DNA from: Gordionus sp. m RMFG-2023
Taxonomy: Eukaryota > Nematomorpha > Gordioida > Chordodea > Parachordodidae
Length of the DNA: 64,000 nucleotides
NCBI RefSeq assembly: GCF_954871325.1
Contig: NC_088776.1
Span: 13,888,052-13,952,051, forward strand
Reading direction: 5' to 3'
The notes under the pieces were generated by a model. It was not told the DNA's origin. It searched no databases and worked only from the letters and a program-made list of their open reading frames with translations. Both the position numbers and the translations under genes were made by a program. Positions 9,300-22,800 of the stretch are shown here, piece after piece; the first letter of the stretch is position 1, and every line of letters begins with the position of its first letter.

Positions 9300-11024
9300 A
9301 TGACAACTATTCTTACTTCTAATATTCTACAATTCGTGATTTTTCTGCCATGGTTTTATAGAATTTTGAGATTCTCATTCGTCATACTCACAAGCTTATA
9401 TTGTATTAGCGGAGGTAAAGAATACAAAGGATATAAAATGATTGAAGTGACTATCCATGATAAATATGATTTAAATTATTTAGTAAAAATATATAAAAGA
9501 TCTATTTTGAAAGGGTAAGGTAAGTTATTTTAAATTGCATGATTTAAGTTTCATTATTTAAGGGAAGATGTTGAATTTTTGAGTAAACCACTGCATGTTG
9601 GACAAAAGTTGAATTTGATAGTCGGCCCTGATACATTCAATGACCTAGCTATAAATTTCTATAATTGCGATGTTAAAAAGAAGCGTCAAATTCAGCCTGA
9701 TGATTCAACGGAGGAATGGTATATGATGAATCATGAAAAAATGAAGATAATGATCCCTGAATTACAAACTCACTTTGACATAGAAAAGCAGAAAAACGTC
9801 GAAATTCTATTAAATCTACATGAGACCTTATCTACCCAGGCTTATAATAGGTTGGAAAATATTTATAATTGGTTACACGAACTCGAAAGGGACTATCCAA
9901 CAAAAGCAAAAGTATTAGATATAGGTTCTACTTGGGAAAATAGATCAATAAAAGGTCTACTTTTGAGTCAAGATCTCAGTATTCAAGACAAACCTAGCGT
10001 ATTGATAATCGCTGGAGAACATGCACGAGAATGGATAGCAACAGCAGTAGCTATTAATCTTATTCATTACTTGCTGAAAGACCCTACTAGCAATTATATG
10101 ACTTCTCAATTAGATTGGTTTATATTCCCGATTGTTAATCCAGATGGTTATGAGTATTCCTTTACTACTGCCAGGTTATGGAGAAAAAATAAAAGAAATG
10201 ATAGTACCATAGATATTGCTAGTTCTATTAAAAACATATTTACCAAAGTTAAAAAAAGGGAATCCAGAGATGATTCCATCCCATGCATAGGGGTTGATTT
10301 AAATCGAAATTGGGACATAGGTTGGGGTAAAGACATTCAAGTTTCTCTGGCTCAACAAATTGAATACACAAACACATGTTATGAGCAATTTTCGGGACCT
10401 CACCCTTTTTCTGAGCCAGAAACAGTAGCTGTAAGGGACTTTGCTCTAGAGCATAAAGATAAATTGGTTTTCTTTTTGAGCCTTCATTCATGCGGGCAGT
10501 TGATTTTGTTTCCAAATGCTTATACCAACGAAATAACTGAAGATCACGAAGAACATATGCAAATTGGAAAAGCCATTGTACAAACTATAGAGGCTATAAA
10601 TGGGACGATATACGAATATGGGCAAGCCAGTGTGATTTTATACATAGCTCCAGGCTCTAGTATGGATTGGATCTACAAATATGTCAAAGTTAAGTACTCT
10701 ATGGTGATTGAATTGAGAAACAAACATAAATATGCATTTTTGCTGCCCCAAGAACAAATCTCACCAACGTCGATAGAAATATTTACCGCTCTAAAAGTTT
10801 TGTTTCCTGAGCCAGGAAAAAATAATAGAAACTTTACTGGTCTAAATTTGTTAGATGATTTTATTAAATTAAAAGAAAATTATAAGAAACATGCATTCAT
10901 GAACAAAAGATCAAAGAGAACTAATAAAATGTTGATTAGCTATAAATATCAACAAATATTGAAAGGAATACTTTTTATTTCGGTAATATCTATCATTATA
11001 TCATTTTTATACTACAAACAGTAA
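9300..11024 (+). CDS. Secreted/membrane-anchored M14A metallocarboxypeptidase, two exons
   Basis: Exon 1 is 9300-9514. A 48-nt intron 9515-9562 (GTAAGG...TTTAAG) follows, and exon 2 is 9563-11024, giving 558 residues. The N-terminus has a hydrophobic segment (about residues 8-34) as a signal or anchor. Residues about 40-125 read like the M14 propeptide. The catalytic domain has the zinc ligands H225 and E228 (GEHAREW) and H380 (LSLHSCGQL), the DLNRNWD substrate-binding motif, the Tyr248 equivalent Y432, the Glu270 equivalent E455, and Met439 at the position of Ile255 of carboxypeptidase A. This predicts A/O-like preference for hydrophobic C-terminal residues. Unusual features are an insert of about 20 residues before the DLNRNW motif and a C-terminal basic stretch followed by a transmembrane segment (about 536-555). 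It is the only intact copy of a three-unit tandem array. Confidence 0.9.
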
Positions 11025-11440
11025 ATCATTTCTATAAAATATTGCAATTCCCTAATCTTCATTTTCTAAATTGTTGGAAATATTAGACCGGTTTGTATGA
11101 TTAATTTTTAATAAATAATGTTTTTTTAAACATCCCATGATTGTTTAGCCTGAATCTTTACCATCTATTTAATCTAGAATTACTATACCAAAATTATTCA
11201 TTTGGGCATATTATACTTTAATGTTCCTTAGCTTTTAAATATCCCAACATATTTAGGATTCTTCCTTAACCCCTCTTTAACCAAACATGCTAACTAATTA
11301 CCATCATTCCTTATTATATAACTTTCAAAAAACTCTACTCATAGTCATTTTCTACCGTTGCAGATCGTAAAATCTAAATATCACAATCCTTTTATATCAC
11401 GTACAATCTTATCGATATTTATTTTTAATACATTCAGAAA
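11025..11440. other. Spacer between carboxypeptidase units 2 and 3
   Basis: It contains CATGCTAACTAATTACC at 11286, also present at 8965 downstream of unit 1. This marks the 3' flank of the repeated unit. No other gene or element was recognised. Confidence 0.5.
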
Positions 11441-11451
11441 TTTTACATTAA

Positions 11452-11494
11452 ACCTTCTTAGAATTCGCTATTATCATTTCAAATTATAAAAAAT
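11452..11494 (+). promoter_or_regulatory. Conserved upstream block of carboxypeptidase unit 3
   Basis: CTTCTTAGAATTCGCTATTA followed by TCATTTCAAATTATAAAAAATG is homologous to 6400-6435 and 9168-9202. TATAAA lies at 11485, 108 bases before the decayed ATG at 11593. Confidence 0.35.
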
Positions 11495-11592
11495 GGTAAT
11501 ATCATACAATGATATTATTTAGTGCTACTTTTAATATTTCATGCGTTCTTTATGTGTCAGACTATATTTAAATAGCAAAATGTGAAGATATT

Positions 11593-13640
11593 ATGACAAT
11601 TATTCTTATATTTAATATTCTAAATTTTGAGTTTAGTATTCGTCATACTCACAAGTTTATATTGTAATAGCGAGGGTAAATAATACAAAGGATATAAAAT
11701 TATTTAAGTGGCTAACCATGATAAATATGATTTAAATTCTTTTAAAAAAATATAAAAACGAATTTGGAAAGGGTAAGTTTTATTAAATTGCCTGATTTTA
11801 ATTTCAATATTTAAGGGCAGATGTTGATTCAACGACCTTACTACAAATTTTTAAATTGAAGTGTTGAAAAAAATATACCAAATTCAGCCAGGTGAAAAGA
11901 GTGGTATATGATGGATCAGGAAAAAATAAAAATAATGATCCCCTAATTACAAACTTGACATCGAAAAAGAAAAAAAAGGTCTAAATCCCATTAAATCTCA
12001 ATTATACCTTATCTCTCCAAGTATATAGGTTAGAAAATATTTATAGTTTACAAGAACTTGGAAGAGACTATCCAGCAAGAGCGAAATTTTATGATATAGG
12101 TTATACTTGGGAAAATAGATCAACTAATGTCCTATTTTGAGTCAAGATCTCAGTATTTAAGACAAGCCTAGCGTATTGATAATTGCGTGTGAATATGTCC
12201 GTGAATGGATAACAATAGCAGTAGCGATTAATCTTATTGACTATTTGACAAAGGACCCTACTAGCAATTATATGACTCTCAATTCGTTTGGTTGTAATTC
12301 CCGAATGTTAATCCATATGGTCATGAGTATTCCTTTACTTACAACATATGGAGAAAAAAAGAAAAGAAATGAGAATAATATAAATTTTATTAGTTTTATT
12401 AAAAACTCATTTACGAAGAATAAAAAAAGGAGAATTAAAATTATTCCACTACATGCATATGTGTTGATTTAAATTAAAATTGGGATATAGGATGGGGGTA
12501 CGACATTCAAGCTTCGCTGCAACAAATTGGATTCACAAACTCGTGTGGCAATAATTTACGGGACGCTTTCCGAACCGGAAACTGTAGCTAAGGAACCCTG
12601 GAGTACACAGAATAATTGGTTTTCTTTTTGAGTTTTCATTTAATTGTTAATTTTGATTCCAAACTTTTATTCCAAAGAAATAACTGACTAAGAACCAAAT
12701 TAAATATGGAACAATCATACAAATATGGCGAGGCGATGAGATTCTATACACAGCTCCAGACACTAGTTGGATTAGTTAAATTCTGCGGAAATTATGGAGA
12801 AAAAAATATTTGAAATAAAAAAACTGTAGAAAAACAATCTCAAGGGGAAAAAAACTTAAGAATAGTTTTATAAAATATTTAAACACGTCATTTATTCATT
12901 ATTATATTTGAAAAAAAAAATCGAATATCGTCTGTGGCCTAATCGATGAGTGCGTTGATCCGCAGCAAGGGTCATGTTTTTTGCTGAAGCCAACTTGGTG
13001 GTACAGTAGATTGAACTCGACCACATGATTCCGTTAATGTATATTAAAAAAATAAGTGTGATTTATATTGACAAAATTTGATCGTTGTTTGGGAAATGGC
13101 ATGCATGCATTATCACTAGCCTTAAATATCGCACTATTTTTTTAAAAAATATATGCAGATTTATTTTCCGGAGACTTTTATTCTTATAGAGATTTTTCTC
13201 GTAATTTTTTATTTCAAAGTTTGTTGTTTTTTGTAATTATTTTTCCCAATTTAATATTCCTAAATTGTCCTTGAGATTTTTTTTCCTATTTTCTTCTAAA
13301 AGTTTCTTTTCCGCACTTTATTTTCCCGTAGGTTTTTTCTGCAAAGTTTTTTGGTCGAGTTTTTTTTTCTCAGACTTTTTGCCCATTACTCCCAAGAAGA
13401 GATTTCATCTAAGTCGATCGAAATATTTAAAGTTCCAAAGGTTATGTTTCCTAACCAGGGGAAAGGAATAGAAGTCTACCAGATATAAATTTAAAGAAAA
13501 TTATTGGAAACGTTTGCCAAAAAAGTACCAGTGAGAGGATTAAAAATGTTTACACTACAAGTATCAACAAATTATCTTAGTAATGTTTTTTTTCCTTTCG
13601 TTAACACTTATAATTTTATCATTTATATACTAAAAATAAT
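11593..13640 (+). pseudogene. Carboxypeptidase unit 3, decayed copy
   Basis: Homology to the intact gene begins at ATG 11593, passes through an exon 1 with frameshifts and a stop, continues at about 11820-12787, and resumes at 13378-13640 with the C-terminal membrane segment. The zinc-ligand motif is changed: at about 12179-12215 the frame reads CEYVREW, so the first His is Tyr. Many indels and stops break the frame. A 590-base foreign segment (12788-13377) interrupts it just before the catalytic Glu region. It is clearly a pseudogene that arose by tandem duplication. Confidence 0.8.
12788..13377. other. Insertion within carboxypeptidase unit 3, with a tRNA-like patch
   Basis: These bases have no counterpart in the intact gene. 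Around 12938-13025 there is a sequence resembling a tRNA A box (GTGGCCTAATCGATGAGTGC) and, about 75 bases later, a weak B-box-like GATTGAACTCGACC. A tRNA-derived SINE is possible. The remainder (13140-13377) is pyrimidine-rich. No terminal repeats or target duplication were identified. Confidence 0.35.
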
Positions 13641-13828
13641 TGAAAAGCTATTTTTCATTTAAACTAAATTGTAAATAACACTGGAAATCCCTTGAGATGG
13701 ACGGTTAAATCGATTCTAAATGAAGTATATTTGCTTTTATAAAACATATACTTCCCATTTCATTTTAAACCTTTAATTATAAAAAAATTATTAATAATCA
13801 TTATAATTTTTTATCCCAAAATAAATTA

Positions 13829-16800
13829 TCACGGTAAAGCCATATTCAATTTTTTCTTACTATTTTGTGATAACATCTCTGGGAATATGATGTCAAAGAT
13901 TACTATGATGTCACCTCTCTTATCTAGTTCCTTTTTAGAATTAGAATTAAAATTAGTAGTTGAATCGGTTGAGTAAGGTAGACCTTTGCCTGTTATTCTG
14001 ATCTCGGATTTGGTATGCAAGACTTTATTCGAAACCTCCAACCTATAAGTTTGTCCATTACCTTCCAACAAGGGTACACTAATTGCTACCCCACATAAGG
14101 CTTCTTTCAGGCTAACTTTAGCTACGTACTTTAAATCTTGTCCCCACGTGCCTTGTCTAATGAATAATGGGTGAGGTTTTTCGTGTAATATAAATATAAT
14201 GTCGGCTTGACAACTTTCACCCGGCATCTTATTTCCCGCTTTAGGAAACACAATTTGGGAATCATTTCTCACTCCTGGCCTAACCTTGATTTCCAGTATT
14301 CTTTCGTTTTCTCTTTTATTTTATTAAAAATTATTATTACGATTAAACTTCAGGTAACCAATAGATGGAGATTTTTTTTCGACATGTGGAATATATATAT
14401 AAGGGCTCAGTATTAATAGCTAGGAGAGTAAATGTTATAAAAGTTAATGTAATGTTATCAGGCACGTAGTTAGCGAAAAGGGGATAATCCTCCCTCTCCT
14501 TGTAGCAAAAATTTTGAAAAAATATATGATAGTTTCATAAGAATTGCAAAGTATTCTCAAATAGGCTATATTCTATTCTAAATATTAGCTAAAAGAAAAT
14601 TAATTAAATATTTATTCCTTGTATAGCAATATTTTATCTCACGAAAATTTAAATTATATTTTCTTACATTTTTTAAACCTTAAACACTGATGGATATTAT
14701 AAAATTTTATCAACCAAAAAAAAATTTATTAAAAAATTTCTTCCGTATATGAAATGTTCAGATATCCAAATAGACAGAATTTGCTGAATATAATTATTTA
14801 TGGATCTTCTTGTGTTACAGGAAGAAAGAAACTGCGAAAAGCAAACCCGACAAGATAGGGCCTTCGACCGCTATCAAGCTTTTACAGCATTTTATGTATC
14901 TTGATTAGTCTATTTGAAGTGCACTTGGGAAAATATCGGAATGGCCCGTATTATTGGATTTAATGTTAGTGGCAATTTTTTTCATTGGAATGTGTTAATA
15001 AATTATATATTACATAACAATTTTAAGCAATAATTTTCAAAAAAATGATATGTATTTGGCTGAAGGTATGAGAATTGCAAATATTATTATATTACAACTT
15101 AGAAAACTAAGAGATAATATCGACTAAGAATTTCTCGAGATTTATGTGATTGTTGAGGCGATGCGAAGTTATATGATACCGACAAACAAATCGTTCCAAT
15201 AATAACGTGGACTCAATTAAGATTTTTATAATATAACTGTTTTTATTCCCCTTTTGGATACATTTTTGACTCAAATCAATGAACTATTTGTGATTTAACA
15301 TATGGCACCATCCAATTTACGAATACTATATCTTTAAACTCCCTCTGATCTGAGGATATACTAAATCTTGATATGGATAAATTAAATATTTAGCTAATCT
15401 TATTCAGAGGATATAAATGTATCTGAAGGCCATTTAATTTCAGAATTTAAATGGTTTGAAAGATTAAATTTAATAGATAATCCTCCAAGAAATACACTGT
15501 AAGTATATTACATAGTTTAAAATAAATTTTATGAGTTTTTCCAAATATATTAAAATTCCTCTATATTTTGGCAATTATACAAGCACAAATGAGAGAACCT
15601 TTTCTTCATTACAGAGAATAAATACTTATCTCAAAAGTATGACATCTTAAAATCGATTGCTAGCTTTACTAATATACATATACATCGAGACCTAACCTAA
15701 CGCAGAATAAATTATTGAAAAATTGGCGCAATGGCAAAGAAGATGAAATTTTCATTTATATATACTATTATTTTGATTAACTTATTAAATTATAATATGT
15801 TAATTTGATTTGTATACCGCTTTATATAGCTATAATATTTTTTAACAGTATTATATTCGCTCTTAAATATTTTTCCCAATATTCTATTAATTGTGTTTGA
15901 AATTATCATATTTTCAAATATGATTGGTTCTAATAAATTTTATATGATTAGTTCTAATAAATTTTTAAAGCTCCAAAAAAACCATTATAATATAAAAAAA
16001 TTACCCCCCCCCCCCCCGCTTCTCGTATAAAAGTTAACATTTTTTAAATAATTTTTTTTTTCAATTGAAAAAACACCTTCTGTGTCAAAATCTGTTTTTG
16101 AAAAATTGAAAAAGTTTTAAAATTTTATAGAAATATATTTTGGACATGTTTTTATTTTTAGGATGCTTAATTCTTCTTTTATGATAAAGTTTCAAAAGTT
16201 TACGAATTTAACATTTTTTAATATTTTGGAAACAGCCATAAGAAAAAATAATCATTTTTTTTCTTTACTTCCCCACGCTTATTAGAATGACTTTGTATAA
16301 GCAATTATATATTTGGTTTCTCTATTTATTTTTTTTGAATGTAATAAAAAAAAACATACCAAAAATATCTATTGCATATTGCCCAATATTGGCATGATTT
16401 TTTCTTTCATTTATAAAAAAAAATAAGCAATATGGTCGTCTCCTGGTTTGATTTATTTTTGTTTAGCCTAGGCTAAACAACTTCTGAACTAGGACATCCT
16501 ATTATGATTTGTTTTAAGTGTTGGTGGCATTGCCATTTTTTGTAATTTATTTTCTGGCTTTTTTTGTTGTTTATTTGGGTTTTTTTAAATGTACTTCTTA
16601 GGCTATTTAATTAAAGCTGTATAGCCGTAAGCAGCCGGCTGTTTAGTAATAAGTCGAACTTGAACATGGCCTATTAACTTTAATTCCCGATAATATTTTA
16701 ACGCAATAAAAATAGATTTTTCTTATCATAGTAAAAATAATTTTTTTTAACGTAAATCGTAATAATTATATTAAATCATTTTTTAAAAAAAACAACAGAG

Positions 16801-19800
16801 CGCCGAAGCATGCGCAATTAGAGAAACCTATATTGTAAATATTTACAAAATATTTTGGTCGTTTGATTGTTATAATGATTGTCTCCTTTTTCATGTAAAA
16901 CTGAACGAGTTAGGAATATAATAATTTTCAGTATAGTGAGTCTCTATCTATCATAACATTAACATAAATTAAAATTTTTCAAAATTTATCTAGCAATGTT
17001 TTTTTTTGAAATATTATTTTAATTTCCATTCCGTCTTTTTCATCAGTTACATAATGTTTTGGATCAAATTTATACGATTTGAAAAAAAAAACGATTTTGA
17101 CACATTATGACCTTTTAAAACTCATAATATAGAAATAATATATAATACTATTAGTTTAAAAAAGCATATAAAGATATTTTTTGACTTGGTGGAAAATGGT
17201 TAGATAGTCACTCTTACAGTTTTGATTGTGTGAAAAGATAAAATATGTGATATCATAGTTTTTATTTGAGACAACCATCTTAAAGATGTTGTGTGGGGGG
17301 GGGGGGGGTTGCTTTCAATTTTGGATCTAATTTCTTTTGAAAAAATTTAAAATAGACATCATATTCTGAAAATACACCTCAAATAAATAGTTCTATTCTT
17401 ACTGACCCCTCTAACCTTCACTAATCCTATTCTATTTGAAATTCTATTTGAAATTCTATTTTTCAGTTTTTTTAGTGCTGTTTAGTAACACATTACTTTT
17501 AAAAAATAAAATAAATTCACGTGTTACTTTTTCATTAACTTTATATTTTATTAGTATTTTAATCATTTTTATTATTTTATGTGCATTTATTCTGAAAATT
17601 TTATCAATGTTAGTGTTTAAATATCATTTTAATCCGGTTGGTTTACAAAATAAAATTTATTAGTAAAATAAGTAAAAATTTCTAAAATTAGCATCATGCC
17701 AGAATGGAAAACATTGAAGAGCTAAATATCTCGTTTATGCTGATATTTATTGCCTGACTAGTACTTATTAATTTCTCAAACAGTTTAGGGAACCATAAGA
17801 AAAGAAACATAGTTATAAACAAAATGAATACTATTAGGTCACGCTTTAAGCATGAAGTGAACCAAGCTTTTGGAAACATTAATTCTGAAACTTACACCAA
17901 ATTATTAAGTAGCTCTTAGGTTAATATTTAATGCCTTATTTATTAATTCTTCAATCAATTTGGCAACCAAAAAAGGTAAAGGAATTATAAGCCAAATAAA
18001 AATTATGATTTCATGTTTTAAGCATTAAGTTAGCCAAACTTCTGATGGCCATAACTCTAAAACTTATATTAGTAGTTAGTGCGTATTTAGTATGTTTTAG
18101 TACTTCAAAAAGTTTAGTAGATTAGTAGTTTAAAGAAAAACGCATTCAAAATAAGTAAAAATTTCCAAAATTGGCATCATGATGGAAAATGTATAGAAAC
18201 ACTAAATGTTTGGGTGCATCAATATATAATGTTTGATTAGTACTTACTAATTCATCAATCAGGTTTTCCGCTTGACAGAAACTAGTTACAAGAGAAACAA
18301 AAACTATACGGCAACTTTAGGCTGAGTCTTAAATATCGGATTTTAAATTGCGATTCAAATAAATTACGGTTAACTACATTAAGATTCCTTTTTAACAAAC
18401 TCAAAATATTTTTGAATCTTGTGATTTTAAGATCTTTGTAGATATTTCTTGTCGGTAAATTTAACAGATAGAGAAGTAAAATAGTTAAAATCTCATTATA
18501 TTTTGATTGGAGTTATATGTTCAAATATTTCATATGAATCTGAATCTCTTACTAAGACGCCGTCCTAATCATTAAGACTGCTAAACTTTTGAAATAACTA
18601 ATTCTAAAGCTTAGGCTAATATATAATGCTAACTAAAATATACATTTTATTAATGAATCTATTTGGTAAAGAGTATAAATAAAAAAGGTTATTCAAATTA
18701 AGAAATTTCTAAGGTATCAAGATTTAAGATAGAATGAAAAATATAGACTCACTAAATCAATTTGAATAAAAAAATTGAATAAACGAAATATATATAATTT
18801 AAAAAAATTACTTTCGTAGTGTAAAAAAATCTATCTTTTTTAATTTGTATTTAAAAGATGAGACTTGATCTCTGACTGAAGTTTAAATTTCACGCGATAG
18901 CACAAAATTAATCTTTTATATTTATTGAAGAAATGATTGAGATGTATCACTATAACAACCAAGCAACAATATCTTAAATTTACTATATGGCGTAAGAATA
19001 TATAATTTTCAGAGTCCTACACAGTGGCGTCACTAGGGGGGGGGGGCGCAGGGGTTCGAGCCCCCTGAAAAATTTAAATAGCCCCCTGAAGCAAAAAAAT
19101 TTTTTTTTAATGGAATCTTAACTCCTTGAACTGAAAATAAATTTTTTTAATTGCCCCCTGAACGATTTCTTTTATAATTCTATTAAGTAATATATAGATT
19201 TAATTTTATTATTTAAAAATTAATAAGACTGTCTAAATATTTATTAAATGAATACTATTTTAAATATTAGATTAGATTAATACATATAAATTATATTTTC
19301 ACTATATCAGCTTGCAATCAAATTTTGTGTTAAAAATAGATTATCAATATCACTCACTAAATATTAATTTAGCATTATCAGTTGAAGCTTAATTGACTAT
19401 TATTATTAAAATTATTATTTAAATTATTATATATCGTAATTAAATAAATATAATCATTTATTGATTGAAAACTAAAAAATTTAATATTGTAATTAGCCGA
19501 ATTCCAAATGACTAATCAACGGTATATTTATTTTTAAATTTTATTATTATACCTGTTGTAATATGTAAATAAATTTTAGATTCGTTAAATTTGTACTTTA
19601 TATTTAATTTGCATAAAGAGTTCTTTTGGATTTATTATCATAACGCGTGATAAAAATATTATATTTGAATAGTGAGAACTGAAATTAATTTAAGTTATGA
19701 ATATTAGTTATAAAGAAGATTGAAAAGAGTATACTCCAATTTTTACAATTTCAGAATCTTTTATAATTATTAACTTTTTTGTATTTTATTTTTTATTTTA

Positions 19801-22800
19801 TTTTTATTAATCTTTTTTATTATTTTTACTTTTATAATTTTGTTAATTTAATAATGTTATAATTTTGAATAAAGGATTAAATTGATTTCATGATTTCGTG
19901 ATTCCTAATTATTATTAATTTCTTTTTTATATATATATTTGTTTTCTATTTTTATTTTTTAGGTTTCAAAAGTTCCACTTTCAACATTCCTAATTATTAT
20001 TAATTTCTTTTATATATATATTTCTTTTTATATTTAGGTTTTGATTCACAATGACAATCTCCTCATTGTGACAATACCTATTCCTAAAAATATTTTCTAG
20101 GTCCAAATAGTATAAGAGATTTATTTATAAAAAGTAAGTAATTAGACATATAGTTTATAATGCTCTATTATATACAGTTGTTTATAAAATATTAGATAAA
20201 ATACGGCTTTTATAGACGTATTTGACAGTTATATAATATATTACAGTTAATATGCAATCGGTTCATTTTTCAGACGCCTGATAGCTAAAATTATAGCAAA
20301 AAATATATAATCCGATACTCATTCCCTGCTTGGCAAATACCAATTAAGATGCGGAACTAAAGGAGGCGTAGATATAGGCTCTCACTGCCTACGAATCTAC
20401 CTCCAACATCCACCAATAAACTCAGTTTTATGTAAAATCAATTTTAAGAATGCTTTCAATACAATTTCACGTTCCACGACACTCGAATCTTTTTTCGATA
20501 ATTTCCCCCAATACTCGCGCTTCATAGACATCTGCTATAACAATAGCGCTCCCCTCATCTTTAATGGTAGCGTTATATACTCTGAAGAGGAGGTACAACA
20601 GGGCGACCTCCTCGGCCATATTCTTTTCTGCTTAGCTATCCATAATATGATGAAAGATCTTACATTTGATTTTGATCTCGACCTAAACCTATGGTACCTT
20701 GTTGATGGCAGCCTTTGCGGTAATCCACATCAAATAAGCAAAGCTCTTAACTACCCGGAAAGAGAATGCTCTAAAATAGGTTTAGAATTAAATAAAACTA
20801 AAACTGAAATTTGCTTCCTCAACCCCGAGATTCCCTTAGATTTATTTAAAGAATACACTATTATCGAAAAAGAAGATATCCAACTATTGTGCTCCCCATT
20901 ACTTAATAATAATATATCCGAAGAAATTATCGATATTTCTGAGATGCAAAACTTGGAAAAGTTTATCAACCACATTCCATCGCACCAGATTTTTTACTTA
21001 TTAAAAAAGTGTTTATATCTTCCCAAAATCTCATATCTCTTCTACTCATCCTCCTCATTCACCTCCTCAAAATTTTTCATTCAACACAATATTCGTTTAA
21101 AGACCTTTATAGAAAGGATCCTCAACCTTTCATTATCATACTTTAATTGGCACCTAGCCCAGTTACCCGCTAAACTAGGTGGTATCGACTTGATCCCTTT
21201 AGAACTACTTTCCCTTTTTCTATTTATATAAAATCGCCTATCGCTCAATTCTGTGATCTCATCATTCATAACTCCTCATGATGATCTTCTTTCAGCAGCA
21301 ATAGAAAGATGGAATCTCCTAACCCCAGGCGGTTATACATTTTCTACCTAAATCTCTAACAAATCTATCATCGAACCCCTAATAAAAAAATTACAAAATA
21401 GTCTTAACTCTACCGAAATCAGCGATATACAAATATTATAAAACAACAATAAATACGGTGATCATGAATGGCACTTCCAAGCCAAACCTTATATAATCTC
21501 TTAACCAATGACCAACTGTGAGTTACTATAGGCTTTAGACTTGGATGCTCGCTTACACATTCACATTCTTACCACCAATGCAGCCTACCCGTTCAACCTT
21601 ACGCCAGACACGGTCTAAACTGCACCCGCAGCCAAGGACGCCATCTCCAATTCATACATATCGCATTGTTCAGAGTTAACAAATTTTAAAAAAGAATAAT
21701 ATATAAATATAAAACGCGGCCGAAGGCCGGGCAAAATGGGCTGAAGTCCCGCAAATTGGGGGGCATGGGGGGCGAATCCTCCCATAAATTTTTTTTAGTT
21801 GAGCCCCCTGAGATTGTAAAGGTTAGCCAGCTCCTTGTCCTGCAAAGGTACTAATTATATGGCCCCGGCCCGGGTGTACAATTATTTTTTTCACTAACCA
21901 GTTTTAAAATAAAAAAATATATCAAACCGGCATTTTAGAGTTTCAACGAATATGAAATCATTTTATATCTAATAACTTTTAAAATTATCTTCTTTAATAT
22001 AAAATGAAGCTTGTGCTCATTTTTGACGAAATGAATTTTTCATTATTTTGTAATGTTATCAGTGGTGTTACTGCGGGTGGACACAGGGGCTCAAACCTAG
22101 AGGTCTGCAAAAGTAGGCCCGACCCGGGGCCTAATATTTTTTAAGAAAATTGGGGCCAGGTCGGGTCAATTTTTTAAAATATATCTAAATTTATCAATTT
22201 ATGTTGAATTTTTTATGTAAAATAAAAATATGTGATTTTATTTATAGAAAGTAGACGCCGGGGCAAAACTTTATAAAAAATTTCGAGCCGGCCGGGCTTG
22301 AAAAATTAGGCCGATGCAGATCACTGCTCAAGCCGACTGAAAAATTTAATAAAAAAGGTTCATTTTGAAATTGTTAGCTAAAAAAAGGTATTTTCAAAAA
22401 TATTAGCAAAAAAAAATTTATAAATTTAAAAAAATAATTTTTGAGCCCTTCTGCGATTGTAAAGGTTAGTGACGCTACAGAATATTATATGTTTGATTGA
22501 CTAAAAATCACATGAATTATATGTAAGAAAGAAATAGTTGCTATTTAAGTAATTACAATATAATTAATCAAATCCAACAAAATGATAATTAAATTTTATT
22601 AAATATTAGAAAATAACTTACAAAAAAAATATAAATTAGCAACCTAAATAATAATTATTTTTAAAAACAATTTTACTTTTCTTATATAAACTTGTTAAGT
22701 ATTTTCTAACGAGAGATATAAATTCCGTTGAAATAAGAAATATGAAAAGTTAATGAATATGACTGATACATCATTCTATGATATAACTTTTAAATATATG

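Noticed and set aside
10148-10515. Two minus-strand frames of 62 and 88 codons
   Set aside because: Antisense of the carboxypeptidase catalytic domain.
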